DNA from: Bacteroidetes bacterium 4572_114
Lineage (GTDB): Bacteria > Bacteroidota > Bacteroidia > Bacteroidales > 4484-276
Reading direction: 5' to 3'
Assembly (NCBI GenBank): GCA_002254335.1
Contig: NIVA01000008.1
Coordinates: 1-20,424, forward strand
DNA: 20,424 bases
Shown piece by piece: positions 7,285 through 13,508 of this stretch (the first letter of the stretch is position 1; each line of letters opens with the position of its first letter). The position numbers were made by a program, and so were the translations under genes. The notes under the pieces are model-generated. The model saw only the letters and a list, made by a program, of their open reading frames with translations. It was not told the origin of the DNA and did not search any database.

Positions 7285-7355
7285 CGGCTGTTTTTTTGTA
7301 AGTGTGCGGGGGTCTTCCTTCGTCAGCCACCGCCCACCAACAAAAAAATCAGCCG
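7285..7355. repeat. 71-nt imperfect inverted repeat
   Basis: CGGCTGTTTTTTTGT at 7285-7299 pairs with ACAAAAAAATCAGCCG at 7340-7355 with a single bulged base. Inside, a G-rich stretch (GTGCGGGGG) faces CCACCGCCCAC and can extend the stem. It lies in the spacer between the divergent prohibitin-like and glycosyltransferase-like genes. Neither direction shows a T run after the stem, so it is not a simple terminator. Confidence 0.6.
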
Positions 7356-7527
7356 TTATTTCAACAAGCTACCACTCCAATCCTTGCCGCTACGTCCCAG
7401 GTTCAAGCCATTTGCTTACTATTTGCAACATCAATTTCTCATAATTTTAATAATTTTGCCCAAGCTTACCCTGTTAAATAGCGTAGCTTTTATTTCACAG
7501 AGTTTGCACAAGTGGCTGGTGGGGTGG
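7356..7527. other. Spacer without a recognisable gene
   Basis: No conserved coding segment is seen on either strand. The 72-codon plus-strand frame across this block looks non-coding (irregular composition, ends in a REP-like palindrome). Confidence 0.4.
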
Positions 7528-7531
7528 AACT

Positions 7532-7553
7532 CCCTTCCCATTCAGGGGAAGGG
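7532..7553. repeat. REP-like palindrome
   Basis: CCCTTCCC (7532-7539) and GGGAAGGG (7546-7553) form a perfect 8-bp stem with a 6-nt loop, followed by TCGGGGATGGGGTC. The CCCTTCCC...GGGAAGGGTCGGGG pattern resembles a dispersed repeat found in many bacterial genomes. Confidence 0.5.
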
Positions 7554-7612
7554 TCGGGGATGGGGTCAGAAAGATTTTGCAATTAAACCACCACCTAAAT
7601 AACTTAAAATCA

Positions 7613-8941
7613 ATGAAAAAATTTTACACGATATTTTTCCTGGTTAACCTGCTGCTTAGTTTTTATTTTGTGGATACCTGGAACAATTCAAACACAACTT
7701 CCAGGGCATTGCCCATTATTTCATGGTTCGAGCAGGGGAATTTCCAGATTGATAAACACCAGGAACTTACACTTGACAAGGCTTACATCGATGGGCATTA
7801 TTACACCGACAAAGCCCCTTTGCCTACCTTAATCGTCCTACCATTTTTCGGGTTGTTAAAATCGCTTGGATTAATCCAGCCGGTTGATGGCAGCTTTTAT
7901 GGGCCAGGAGTTTATATTTTGGGCAGCCTTATTTGCGGAAGCCTTCCATTTGCGCTTTTCCTGCTGTTATCGTTCAAGGGCATCAAAAAAAACAGGACTT
8001 CCCTGTCGCCGGTAATATTTAGCTGTATGCCCTTTTTCGGCTCGTTTATTTTCGTGTTTGCAGGGACCTATTTTGCACACATGATGTCGGCCCTGTTGCT
8101 TTTGCTTGGTTACATCTATTTAAAAAAATCGAAATTCTTGCTTGCCGGGCTATTTGCCGGGCTTGCGTTTTTATCCGAATATACCATTGCCCTGGTTTTT
8201 CCTATTTGGGCCATCCAGGTGTGGGCCAGGCAAAAAAGTTTTATCAAAGGCTTTTATTTTGGGTTGGGGACACTCCCGGCAATCATCTTTATTTTGGCGT
8301 ACAACTATTATTTTACCGGTTCCGCTTTTACCATGCTTTATAAATACCACACTTTTCAAGACCTGCACACCAACTATGGGTTTAGTTTACCAACCATCGA
8401 ATCGTTGTGGGGGTTGAGCTTTAGTAATTATAAGGGCCTGTTTTTTTATGTCCCTTTTCTATTGATGGCCTTGTTTGTTGTGTTTAAAAATTATAGTTTA
8501 AAATCTGTTTCCGGCCATTATCTAACCTGGGTTTCTATTATCTATTTCCTGGTGGTTTCGGCCTACTTTGGCTGGTGGGGAGGGTGGACCTATGGGCCTC
8601 GGTTGTTGTTCCCAATTGCCGTCCTGCTTTTATATGAAGGGATTTTGCAGGTTTCAAAATACAAAATCAACAGGCCGGTTTTTTGGGCCCTAACAGTTTT
8701 TGGACTGACAGGAGCATTCCTTGCAAAAATAACAGTGCTCTATTCCATCCCCACCGAATCAAAAAACCCATTTCTTCAAACTATTTTCCCGGCACTGAGC
8801 AATTGGCAGTTTAACCCCAACAACCTGCCAACCATGATATTTGGCCTCGACCCGCTTGTTTCAGGAGTTTTGTGGGTGGTGGTATTTGTGGTTTCTATGT
8901 TTTTTTTGAAAAGGTATTACAATTCCATAATAGCTGATTAA
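7613..8941 (+). CDS. Polytopic membrane protein, probable GT-C glycosyltransferase (GT39-like)
   Basis: A 442-residue protein starting at the ATG MKKFYTIFF; an in-frame TTG 36 nt upstream is less likely because the extra residues are polar and precede the first membrane helix. About ten hydrophobic segments are visible. After the first helix an extracytoplasmic loop holds conserved-looking charged residues (TSRALPIISWFEQGNFQID, then GHYYTDKAPLP near residues 61-71). This resembles the catalytic loop of lipid-linked-sugar transferases, where an Asp precedes SDKPPG-type motifs. A later WWGGWTYGPRLLFP segment is also family-like. It would transfer a sugar from a polyprenyl carrier at the outer face of the inner membrane; the substrate is unknown. 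No glycan cluster surrounds it. Confidence 0.7.
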   Translation: MKKFYTIFFLVNLLLSFYFVDTWNNSNTTSRALPIISWFEQGNFQIDKHQELTLDKAYIDGHYYTDKAPLPTLIVLPFFGLLKSLGLIQPVDGSFYGPGVYILGSLICGSLPFALFLLLSFKGIKKNRTSLSPVIFSCMPFFGSFIFVFAGTYFAHMMSALLLLLGYIYLKKSKFLLAGLFAGLAFLSEYTIALVFPIWAIQVWARQKSFIKGFYFGLGTLPAIIFILAYNYYFTGSAFTMLYKYHTFQDLHTNYGFSLPTIESLWGLSFSNYKGLFFYVPFLLMALFVVFKNYSLKSVSGHYLTWVSIIYFLVVSAYFGWWGGWTYGPRLLFPIAVLLLYEGILQVSKYKINRPVFWALTVFGLTGAFLAKITVLYSIPTESKNPFLQTIFPALSNWQFNPNNLPTMIFGLDPLVSGVLWVVVFVVSMFFLKRYYNSIIAD

Positions 8942-8951
8942 TCAATTTATG

Positions 8952-9107
8952 CTAATGACTGGGCAATATTCTTTCTTTTTTCCGTCTGTTGGCAAAATAT
9001 TCTTTTATCTGTTTATAATCCATATCAGCAATATCATTACTTATTTTATCACGGATTTGACGACTAAATTTAACAGCATCGAAGTCTTTTTTAATCATTG
9101 TTTTCAT
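8952..9107 (-). CDS. Small antitoxin-like partner ORF of a PIN toxin
   Basis: A 51-residue frame starting MKTMIKKDFDAVKFSRQIRD and ending in a basic tail (RRKKERILPSH). The DFDAVK...RQIRDKI pattern is what I recall for small ORFs that directly follow PIN-domain genes in Bacteroidota and are presumed antitoxins. It overlaps by 17 nt the end of an internally deleted PIN gene, which fits translational coupling in an ancestral toxin-antitoxin pair. Its stop is only 10 nt from the stop of the convergent glycosyltransferase-like gene. The frame is intact although its likely toxin is not, so it may be a relict or still active antitoxin. The function is inferred from context and recall, not proven. 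Confidence 0.6.
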   Translation of the reverse strand: MKTMIKKDFDAVKFSRQIRDKISNDIADMDYKQIKEYFANRRKKERILPSH

Positions 9108-9195
9108 AATCAATCATTTCTTTTGTGGTTTTCTCAAATTCAACATCGAAATAACCTCCAAACACGGATGTATCTAAATAATAATTTCTTTTCAT
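9091..9195 (-). pseudogene. Internally deleted PIN-domain (VapC-like) toxin
   Basis: A 34-codon frame starts MKRNYYLDTSVFGGYFDVEF, the typical N-terminus of PIN-domain proteins; the Asp in LDTS is the first metal ligand of the nuclease site. Right after TTKEM it continues with IDYENND and stops. Intact members I recall have about 130-160 residues and often end in a similar acidic EVxDYENND tail. I infer that the central part, with the remaining acidic active-site residues, was lost in an in-frame deletion. The product cannot be an active nuclease. The stop overlaps the following antitoxin-like frame. Confidence 0.65.
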
Positions 9196-9223
9196 TAACT
9201 TTTAAATTTAGTTGTAAAAATAA

Positions 9224-9341
9224 CAAAAAAAGGCTACCCGCATAACATTGGACACTACTAATTATCAATTAATTATAAATTCGCGCATTAGCGGCATTTT
9301 TTCTTCGGTTTGTCCATCATTACGCGGGTAGCCCAAAAAAA
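9224..9341. mobile_element. MITE-like element, 102 bp, with 8-bp flanking direct repeats
   Basis: Terminal inverted repeats at 9232-9254 and 9311-9333 begin GGCTACCCGC and match at 19 of 23 positions (13 of the outer 14). The element is flanked on both sides by CAAAAAAA (9224-9231 and 9334-9341), which fits an 8-bp target-site duplication, though the A-rich flanks make chance possible. There is no coding capacity. The interior holds TTCGCGCATTAGCGGCA, nearly identical to a motif in the element at 12829-12959. It lies directly upstream of the PIN toxin relic. Confidence 0.65.
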
Positions 9342-9452
9342 TTTACCGGGAAATTATTCTTAAATTATTTTATGTGGTTTCTTAATTCACCCAAATCTTC
9401 TTGTCTGTCCTTTACACCATCTTTGAGGGTAGAAAAGGACACTGAGATCAAC

Positions 9453-9564
9453 CGTCTGTCATCTACCTTCCAACAACTATCATCCAACATCTACCCTCCA
9501 ACATCTATCCTCTGACTCCTACCCTCTGACATCTACCCTCTGACATCTACTTTCTGCAATCTAT
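9453..9564. repeat. 14-bp tandem repeat, eight units
   Basis: Eight head-to-tail 14-bp units with strict phase. Examples are CATCCAACATCTAC (9481), CCTCCAACATCTAT (9495), and two identical CCTCTGACATCTAC copies (9523 and 9537). A more degenerate ninth unit may precede at 9439. The strand shown is pyrimidine-rich. The array lies upstream of the fbp promoter. There are no unique spacers, so it is not a CRISPR array. Confidence 0.9.
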
Positions 9565-9616
9565 CCCCAGGGTTTCCATCCACTTTCATCCGGCCGGGGC
9601 TTTAAACCCTTTTGCA

Positions 9617-9647
9617 TTGAGTGGTTGCATCCATTTTAATACCTTTG
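9617..9647 (+). promoter_or_regulatory. Bacteroidota-type promoter for class III fbp
   Basis: TTG at 9617-9619, 20 nt, then TACCTTTG at 9640-9647. This predicts a start site near 9654 and a leader of about 25 nt before the fbp ATG. Confidence 0.65.
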
Positions 9648-9678
9648 TGGCCAGTTCTAAAATTCAAATCCGGATATT

Positions 9679-11685
9679 ATGAAACAAAGGGGCATTTCCA
9701 TCGACAAAAAATTTACCTCCAGGCAAATATCAAAAGAATTAAAATACCTGAACCTGCTTGCCGGCAAATTCCCAACGGTACAGTCGGCCAGTTCGGAAAT
9801 AATCAACCTGGAGGCCATCCTGAACCTGCCCAAGGGGACTGAACATTTTCTTTCGGATATCCATGGGGAGTATGAAATTTTTAGTCATGTACTTCGAAAT
9901 GGATCTGGTGTTGTAAGGCAAAAAATCGAGGATGTGTTTAAAAACACCTTGCGCAAATTTGTTAAAGACGAGCTGGCCACCTTAATTTATTACCCCGACC
10001 AAAAGCTTGCCCTTATCGAAAAGCGTGAATCCAATATTGATGAATGGTATGCAGTTACCCTTCAACGGCTTATTGATGTAACACGCGCCACAGCTTCAAA
10101 ATACACCCGCTCGAAGGTGCGTAAAGTTTTACCTCAGGATTTTGCCTACATCATCGAAGAGCTGCTCCACGAAAGCCCTACTGCACAAAACAAGGAGAGA
10201 TATTTTAGCGGTATCGTCCAGACTATTATCAGGATCGGGCGGGCCAACGAATTCATCATGGCAATTTGTAACCTGATCCAGGCCCTATCGATTGACCGCT
10301 TACATATTGTTGGAGATATTTTTGATCGTGGGCCAAACCCTGAAAAAGTGATGGACAAATTAATGGCTTATCACGCTGCCGATGTCCAGTGGGGCAACCA
10401 CGATATCATCTGGATGGGCGCCGCTGCCGGGATAAAGGCGGTAATTGCAAACCTGGTAAGGATTTCGGCAAGGTACATGAACCTCAATACCATTGAAGAT
10501 GGATATGGCATCAGCCTGTTGCCGCTTGCCACATTTGCCATGGATATCTATAAGGACGATGAATGTAAACTGTTTCAACCTAAAATGGCAGAAGGTTCAG
10601 GTGCAAGCTCTAAGGAGGTCAACATGATCCGCAAAATGCAAAAGGCCATTTCTATCATTCAATTCAAATTAGAGGCGGAAATAATTAACAGAAATCCCCG
10701 GTTTGAGATGAATGACAGAAATTTATTGCATCTGATAAACTTTAAAAAGGGCACCATTAATATAAATGATAAAGATTACGAACTGTTAGATAAAAATTTC
10801 CCAACTATCGATCCGAAAAACCCGTATAAACTTACACCGGAAGAGAATGAGGTGATGGACCGTTTGTGCATTTCATTCAAAAATAGCGAAAGGCTGAGGA
10901 AACATGTTAAGTTTCTGTTCGCAAAGGGGGGCATGTACCTTAGGTATAATAATAACCTCCTGCTGCATGGGTGCGTACCAATGAATGAAAATGGAAAGTT
11001 TGACAGCATGAAGATTAATGGCAAAACACTAAATGGCAAAGCCCTGATTGATATATTTGATGTTTTTGCCAGGAAAGCATTCTTTACCCGTAACGACAAA
11101 AAACCCGATGAAGTGGCCCGGGATTACATGTGGTACTTATGGTGTGGGCCTGAATCGCCACTTTTCGGAAAAAAGAAAATGGCAACTTTCGAAAGGTATT
11201 TTATTGCAGATAAGAAAACCCATAAAGAGGAAAAGAATGCCTATTTCGTTTTAAATAACAATGAAGATGTTTGTAAATCAATCCTCAGCGAATTTGAGCT
11301 GGACCCTGAAACGGCACACATTGTTAACGGGCATGTCCCGGTAAAGGTAAATAAAGGCGAAAGCCCAATAAAGGCCAACGGCAAATTGCTGGTAATTGAC
11401 GGGGGGATGTCCAAAGCCTACCAAAAAGTAACAGGGATTTCGGGCTACACACTAATTTACAATTCCTATGGATTAATTCTGGTGGCACACGAAGCCTTCG
11501 AATCGAGGCAAAAAGCTATCGAGCATGAGAGCGATATTTTGTCTAACATAACCTACCTTGAACAAAACCCGAAACGAAAAACGGTAGCAGATACCGATAA
11601 CGGCAAAGGGCTAAGACAGCAAATTACCGACCTTGAAATGCTATTTGCAGCATACCGGAAGGGATTGATTAAGGAAAAGCGGTAG
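9679..11685 (+). CDS. fbp: Class III fructose-1,6-bisphosphatase
   Basis: A 668-residue enzyme of the Firmicutes/Bacteroidota-type (class III) FBPase family, which removes the 1-phosphate of fructose-1,6-bisphosphate in gluconeogenesis. It has a calcineurin-like metallophosphatase core. The metal-binding motifs are SDIHGEY (from residue 59), GDIFDRGP (about 212-219) and WGNHD (about 238-242). A downstream NGHVPVK segment carries a further His. Length is normal for this family (about 640-670), roughly twice that of class I enzymes. A promoter of the TAnnTTTG type lies 32-39 nt upstream. There is no recognisable operon partner; the next gene downstream (hicB) has its own promoter. Confidence 0.96.
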   Translation: MKQRGISIDKKFTSRQISKELKYLNLLAGKFPTVQSASSEIINLEAILNLPKGTEHFLSDIHGEYEIFSHVLRNGSGVVRQKIEDVFKNTLRKFVKDELATLIYYPDQKLALIEKRESNIDEWYAVTLQRLIDVTRATASKYTRSKVRKVLPQDFAYIIEELLHESPTAQNKERYFSGIVQTIIRIGRANEFIMAICNLIQALSIDRLHIVGDIFDRGPNPEKVMDKLMAYHAADVQWGNHDIIWMGAAAGIKAVIANLVRISARYMNLNTIEDGYGISLLPLATFAMDIYKDDECKLFQPKMAEGSGASSKEVNMIRKMQKAISIIQFKLEAEIINRNPRFEMNDRNLLHLINFKKGTININDKDYELLDKNFPTIDPKNPYKLTPEENEVMDRLCISFKNSERLRKHVKFLFAKGGMYLRYNNNLLLHGCVPMNENGKFDSMKINGKTLNGKALIDIFDVFARKAFFTRNDKKPDEVARDYMWYLWCGPESPLFGKKKMATFERYFIADKKTHKEEKNAYFVLNNNEDVCKSILSEFELDPETAHIVNGHVPVKVNKGESPIKANGKLLVIDGGMSKAYQKVTGISGYTLIYNSYGLILVAHEAFESRQKAIEHESDILSNITYLEQNPKRKTVADTDNGKGLRQQITDLEMLFAAYRKGLIKEKR

Positions 11686-11724
11686 AGTTGTTTTGGAGAG
11701 AAGCAAGGATGAGAAATTTAGGAA

Positions 11725-11753
11725 TTGTAATGATTGTATTTTCCATACCTTTG
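11725..11753 (+). promoter_or_regulatory. Bacteroidota-type promoter for hicBA
   Basis: TTG at 11725-11727, 18 nt, then TACCTTTG at 11746-11753, about 28 nt before the hicB start codon. HicB proteins commonly repress their own promoter, but no operator is evident here. Confidence 0.65.
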
Positions 11754-11781
11754 TAAACGAATTTTAAAGTCTATAAAATTT

Positions 11782-12054
11782 ATGAAAAAGTATCTTGACC
11801 TCATAATTGAAAAGTTTACAGAAAAAGGGGAAGAATATTATCTCGCTACAAGTACGGATATTCAGGGTTTAGTGGCACAGGGAAATTCAGTAGAAGAAAC
11901 TGTTGAAATAGCAAGAAGTTTGGTTATAGACTTAATGGAACTACGAGAGAAGAAAAACAAAGAAAAAATAGTTGCATTAAGAAAAATCCCTGAAACGTTT
12001 CATTATCCTTTAATATTTAATACAAAAAAAGATGGGTCGCTTAGCAGGGTTTAA
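11782..12054 (+). CDS. hicB: HicB-family antitoxin
   Basis: A 90-residue protein of the HicB type, the antitoxin that binds and inhibits HicA. The ATG at 11782 (MKKYLDLIIEKF) is chosen because it fits the family N-terminus and sits after the promoter; an in-frame ATG 48 nt upstream overlaps the promoter. The partial RNase H-like fold is suggested by EYYLATSTDIQGLVAQGNSV followed by EETVEIARSLVIDLM, matching the HicB pattern (DIxGLxxQGxTxEEAxxxA). No clear C-terminal DNA-binding domain is visible, so autoregulation is uncertain. It overlaps hicA by 23 nt, in antitoxin-first order. Confidence 0.88.
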   Translation: MKKYLDLIIEKFTEKGEEYYLATSTDIQGLVAQGNSVEETVEIARSLVIDLMELREKKNKEKIVALRKIPETFHYPLIFNTKKDGSLSRV

Positions 12055-12250
12055 ATATAATCAGGTAAGGAAAAAACTTATCAAGCTTGGGCTTATTTTT
12101 GAAAGAGAAGGAAAAGGGAGTCATGAAATCTGGTATTACCCTATAACTGACCGATTTACTGTTTTACCACATCACGGAAGTAAAGATATAAAAGAAGGAA
12201 CATTAAAGCTGTACTCAAACAAGCAGGAATCGGCACTGATGATTTCTTGA
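12032..12250 (+). CDS. hicA: HicA-family mRNA interferase toxin
   Basis: A 72-residue double-stranded-RNA-binding-like toxin. The conserved pattern is present: a short helix (YNQVRKKLIKLGL), the basic loop EREGKGSHEIW with the presumed catalytic His31, and the C-terminal VLPHHGSKDIKEGTL strand-helix. HicA cleaves mRNA and is neutralised by HicB. The start overlaps the end of hicB by 23 nt, which implies translational coupling. No residue expected for activity is missing, so the module looks intact. Its stop faces the stop of the convergent antitoxin-like ORF 30 nt away. Confidence 0.9.
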   Translation: MGRLAGFKYNQVRKKLIKLGLIFEREGKGSHEIWYYPITDRFTVLPHHGSKDIKEGTLKLYSNKQESALMIS

Positions 12251-12280
12251 ATTGTTAGTAAATATTTGTGTCTAATAGTA

Positions 12281-12556
12281 TCATCGTCCATCATTTTCGT
12301 AAATGTTTTCACTCATTAACAATTCATCCGGCAAACTGACATGGCTTTTTATTGTCCTGAAGGAAGCTTTTAACCGGGCAATTCTTTCATCTTTTTTGTA
12401 TTTCGATTTATCTTTGTCTTTAATCAGGATAATAACTTCAACTACCTGCAGGTTTTTAAACGGCAGGTCATGAAGTATAATACTTCCTTGTTCATCTATA
12501 CTGGTTTTGAGTTTTATATGCAAGCATAATCTTCTTATTTTAATTTCATAAATCAA
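12281..12556 (-). CDS. Antitoxin-like small protein of unknown function
   Basis: A frame of up to 91 residues with the core KLKTSIDEQGSIILHDLPF, then a hydrophobic VVEVIILIK strand and a charged C-terminal half ending LPDELLMSENIYENDGR. The layout (short beta-rich N-terminus, acidic tail) resembles small antitoxins paired with PIN or RelE toxins, but I cannot name the family. The start is uncertain: no in-frame ATG exists, only TTG codons at 12556 and 12523. An out-of-frame ATGAAATTAAAA overlaps the stop of the upstream gene, as if the original start (MKLK) had been separated from the body by a small insertion or frameshift. It is downstream of the YefM-like gene on the same strand. Confidence 0.55.
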   Translation of the reverse strand: MIYEIKIRRLCLHIKLKTSIDEQGSIILHDLPFKNLQVVEVIILIKDKDKSKYKKDERIARLKASFRTIKSHVSLPDELLMSENIYENDGR

Positions 12557-12800
12557 TTAATTCCTTTTCAGTAGATTGTCCATTTTTGGCTTGTTCAATC
12601 GACTTGTGCAAATGCCCGGCATTAGCCGGATTAGAAAGCAGATAGATGGTCTCTTGCCATGAAGTAAATTCATTAAGGGACATTAATACAGCTTTTCTAC
12701 CTTTATCACTGAAAATTATTGTCGGCTCAATATCATTAACTACTTGCTCAATTAAAGAACTTAAATTTTGTTTAGCTTGACTTATGGTCATTGCATTCAT
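12546..12800 (-). CDS. Phd/YefM-family antitoxin
   Basis: An 84-residue protein starting MNAMTISQAKQNLSSLIEQV, the typical Phd/YefM N-terminus that binds operator DNA. The SDKGRKAVLMSLNEFTSWQE segment matches YefM (KxxxAVLMSLxEY), and the C-terminal part (YLLSNPANAGHLHKSIEQA) is the toxin-binding region of YefM proteins that pair with YoeB. No YoeB-like toxin follows; the next frame is a different antitoxin-like protein. A second in-frame ATG at 12791 is a possible start. A 131-bp MITE-like element begins 28 bp upstream of the start and may have displaced or supplied its promoter. Confidence 0.88.
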   Translation of the reverse strand: MNAMTISQAKQNLSSLIEQVVNDIEPTIIFSDKGRKAVLMSLNEFTSWQETIYLLSNPANAGHLHKSIEQAKNGQSTEKELIDL

Positions 12801-12824
12801 TTTTTGAACTTTACTTTAAAAAAA

Positions 12825-12963
12825 ATAATGAGTCCGGTCTAAAAACGAAGTTTTTGAAAATTAGCGAAATTTTATTGTTTTCAAACACGTGATTATGCGA
12901 TAATTAAAAAAATATATTAGCGCATTCGCGGCAAAAAATGGCTTTTTAGACCGGACTCAATAA
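12825..12963. mobile_element. MITE-like element, 131 bp, with ATAA target duplication
   Basis: Perfect 17-bp terminal inverted repeats (TGAGTCCGGTCTAAAAA at 12829-12845 and its complement at 12943-12959) enclose an AT-rich interior without coding capacity. ATAA directly flanks both ends (12825-12828 and 12960-12963), fitting a 4-bp target duplication. The interior motif TTAGCGCATTCGCGGCA is shared with the element near 9280. The element lies between the YefM-like gene and the rpsO promoter. No transposase is in the window, so mobilisation would depend on one elsewhere. Confidence 0.78.
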
Positions 12964-13061
12964 TTACAAAAATAAGAAATTCGAATAGATATTCTCATTA
13001 TCCGTAAAAATATCTTATTCTACTTCAATAACAGAAGCAAAACAAAAGAAAGAAAAAATTA

Positions 13062-13092
13062 TTTGCTAAATAAAATATTAAGTGTATTTTTG
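13062..13092 (+). promoter_or_regulatory. Bacteroidota-type promoter for rpsO
   Basis: TTTG at 13062-13065, 19 nt, then TATTTTTG at 13085-13092, an excellent match to the Bacteroidota primary sigma consensus. The predicted leader is about 30 nt. Confidence 0.78.
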
Positions 13093-13128
13093 CACCCCAT
13101 TTTTAAAAAGTTAAAATAGTAAAAAGAT

Positions 13129-13398
13129 ATGTACTTAACTTCAGAGATTAAAAAAGATTTTTTTAAGAAGCACGGCAAATCGGAATTTGACACCGGGTCG
13201 TCAGAAGGCCAGATTGCCCTCTTTACATTTAGGATCAAGCACTTGACAGGACACTTGAAGGATAATCATAAAGATTTGTTTACCCGTCGGTCGTTGGTCC
13301 GGTTGGTCAGTAAGAGAAGGAAGTTGCTCGATTTTTTGAAAAATACGGAAATTGAACGATACAGGGCTATAATTAAAAAATTAGGGCTAAGGAAATAG
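13129..13398 (+). CDS. rpsO: 30S ribosomal protein uS15
   Basis: An 89-residue protein of exactly the usual length for uS15, which binds 16S rRNA and helps assemble the platform of the small subunit. Conserved segments are FDTGSSEGQIALFTFRI, then HLTGHLKDNHKD and the RRSLVRLVSKRRKLLDFL helix. It has its own strong promoter and is followed by a hairpin terminator and pnp. The rpsO-pnp order is conserved across many bacteria. Confidence 0.98.
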   Translation: MYLTSEIKKDFFKKHGKSEFDTGSSEGQIALFTFRIKHLTGHLKDNHKDLFTRRSLVRLVSKRRKLLDFLKNTEIERYRAIIKKLGLRK

Positions 13399-13430
13399 TA
13401 TTGATGAAATATAGAAAATAATTTAGTAGA

Positions 13431-13459
13431 AAGGCAATTTGTTTTGAATTGCCTTTTTT
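13431..13459 (+). terminator. Rho-independent terminator between rpsO and pnp
   Basis: The stem AAGGCAATT/AATTGCCTT with a short loop is followed by a T run, 33 nt after the rpsO stop. It would end or attenuate rpsO transcription before pnp. Confidence 0.82.
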
Positions 13460-13508
13460 GTGTTTATAGTAATTGAAAATAATAGAATAAAGATTAAAGA
13501 ATTAGAAA

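Noticed and set aside
7240..7360. Possible tRNA or structured RNA gene
   Set aside because: No cloverleaf, T-loop (GGTTCGAATCC-like) or anticodon arm can be formed; only the inverted repeat at 7285-7355 is supported.
7577..7612. TTG start extending the glycosyltransferase-like protein by 12 residues
   Set aside because: The added residues are polar and lie before a normal ATG that begins a typical membrane-protein N-terminus.
8949..9245. 98-codon plus-strand frame after the glycosyltransferase-like gene
   Set aside because: The minus strand here encodes recognisable PIN and partner segments; the plus frame is Phe/Ile-rich with no motif and ends inside the MITE-like element.
9453..9564. Possible CRISPR array
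   Set aside because: The 14-bp units are directly adjacent with no unique spacers and no cas genes are nearby.
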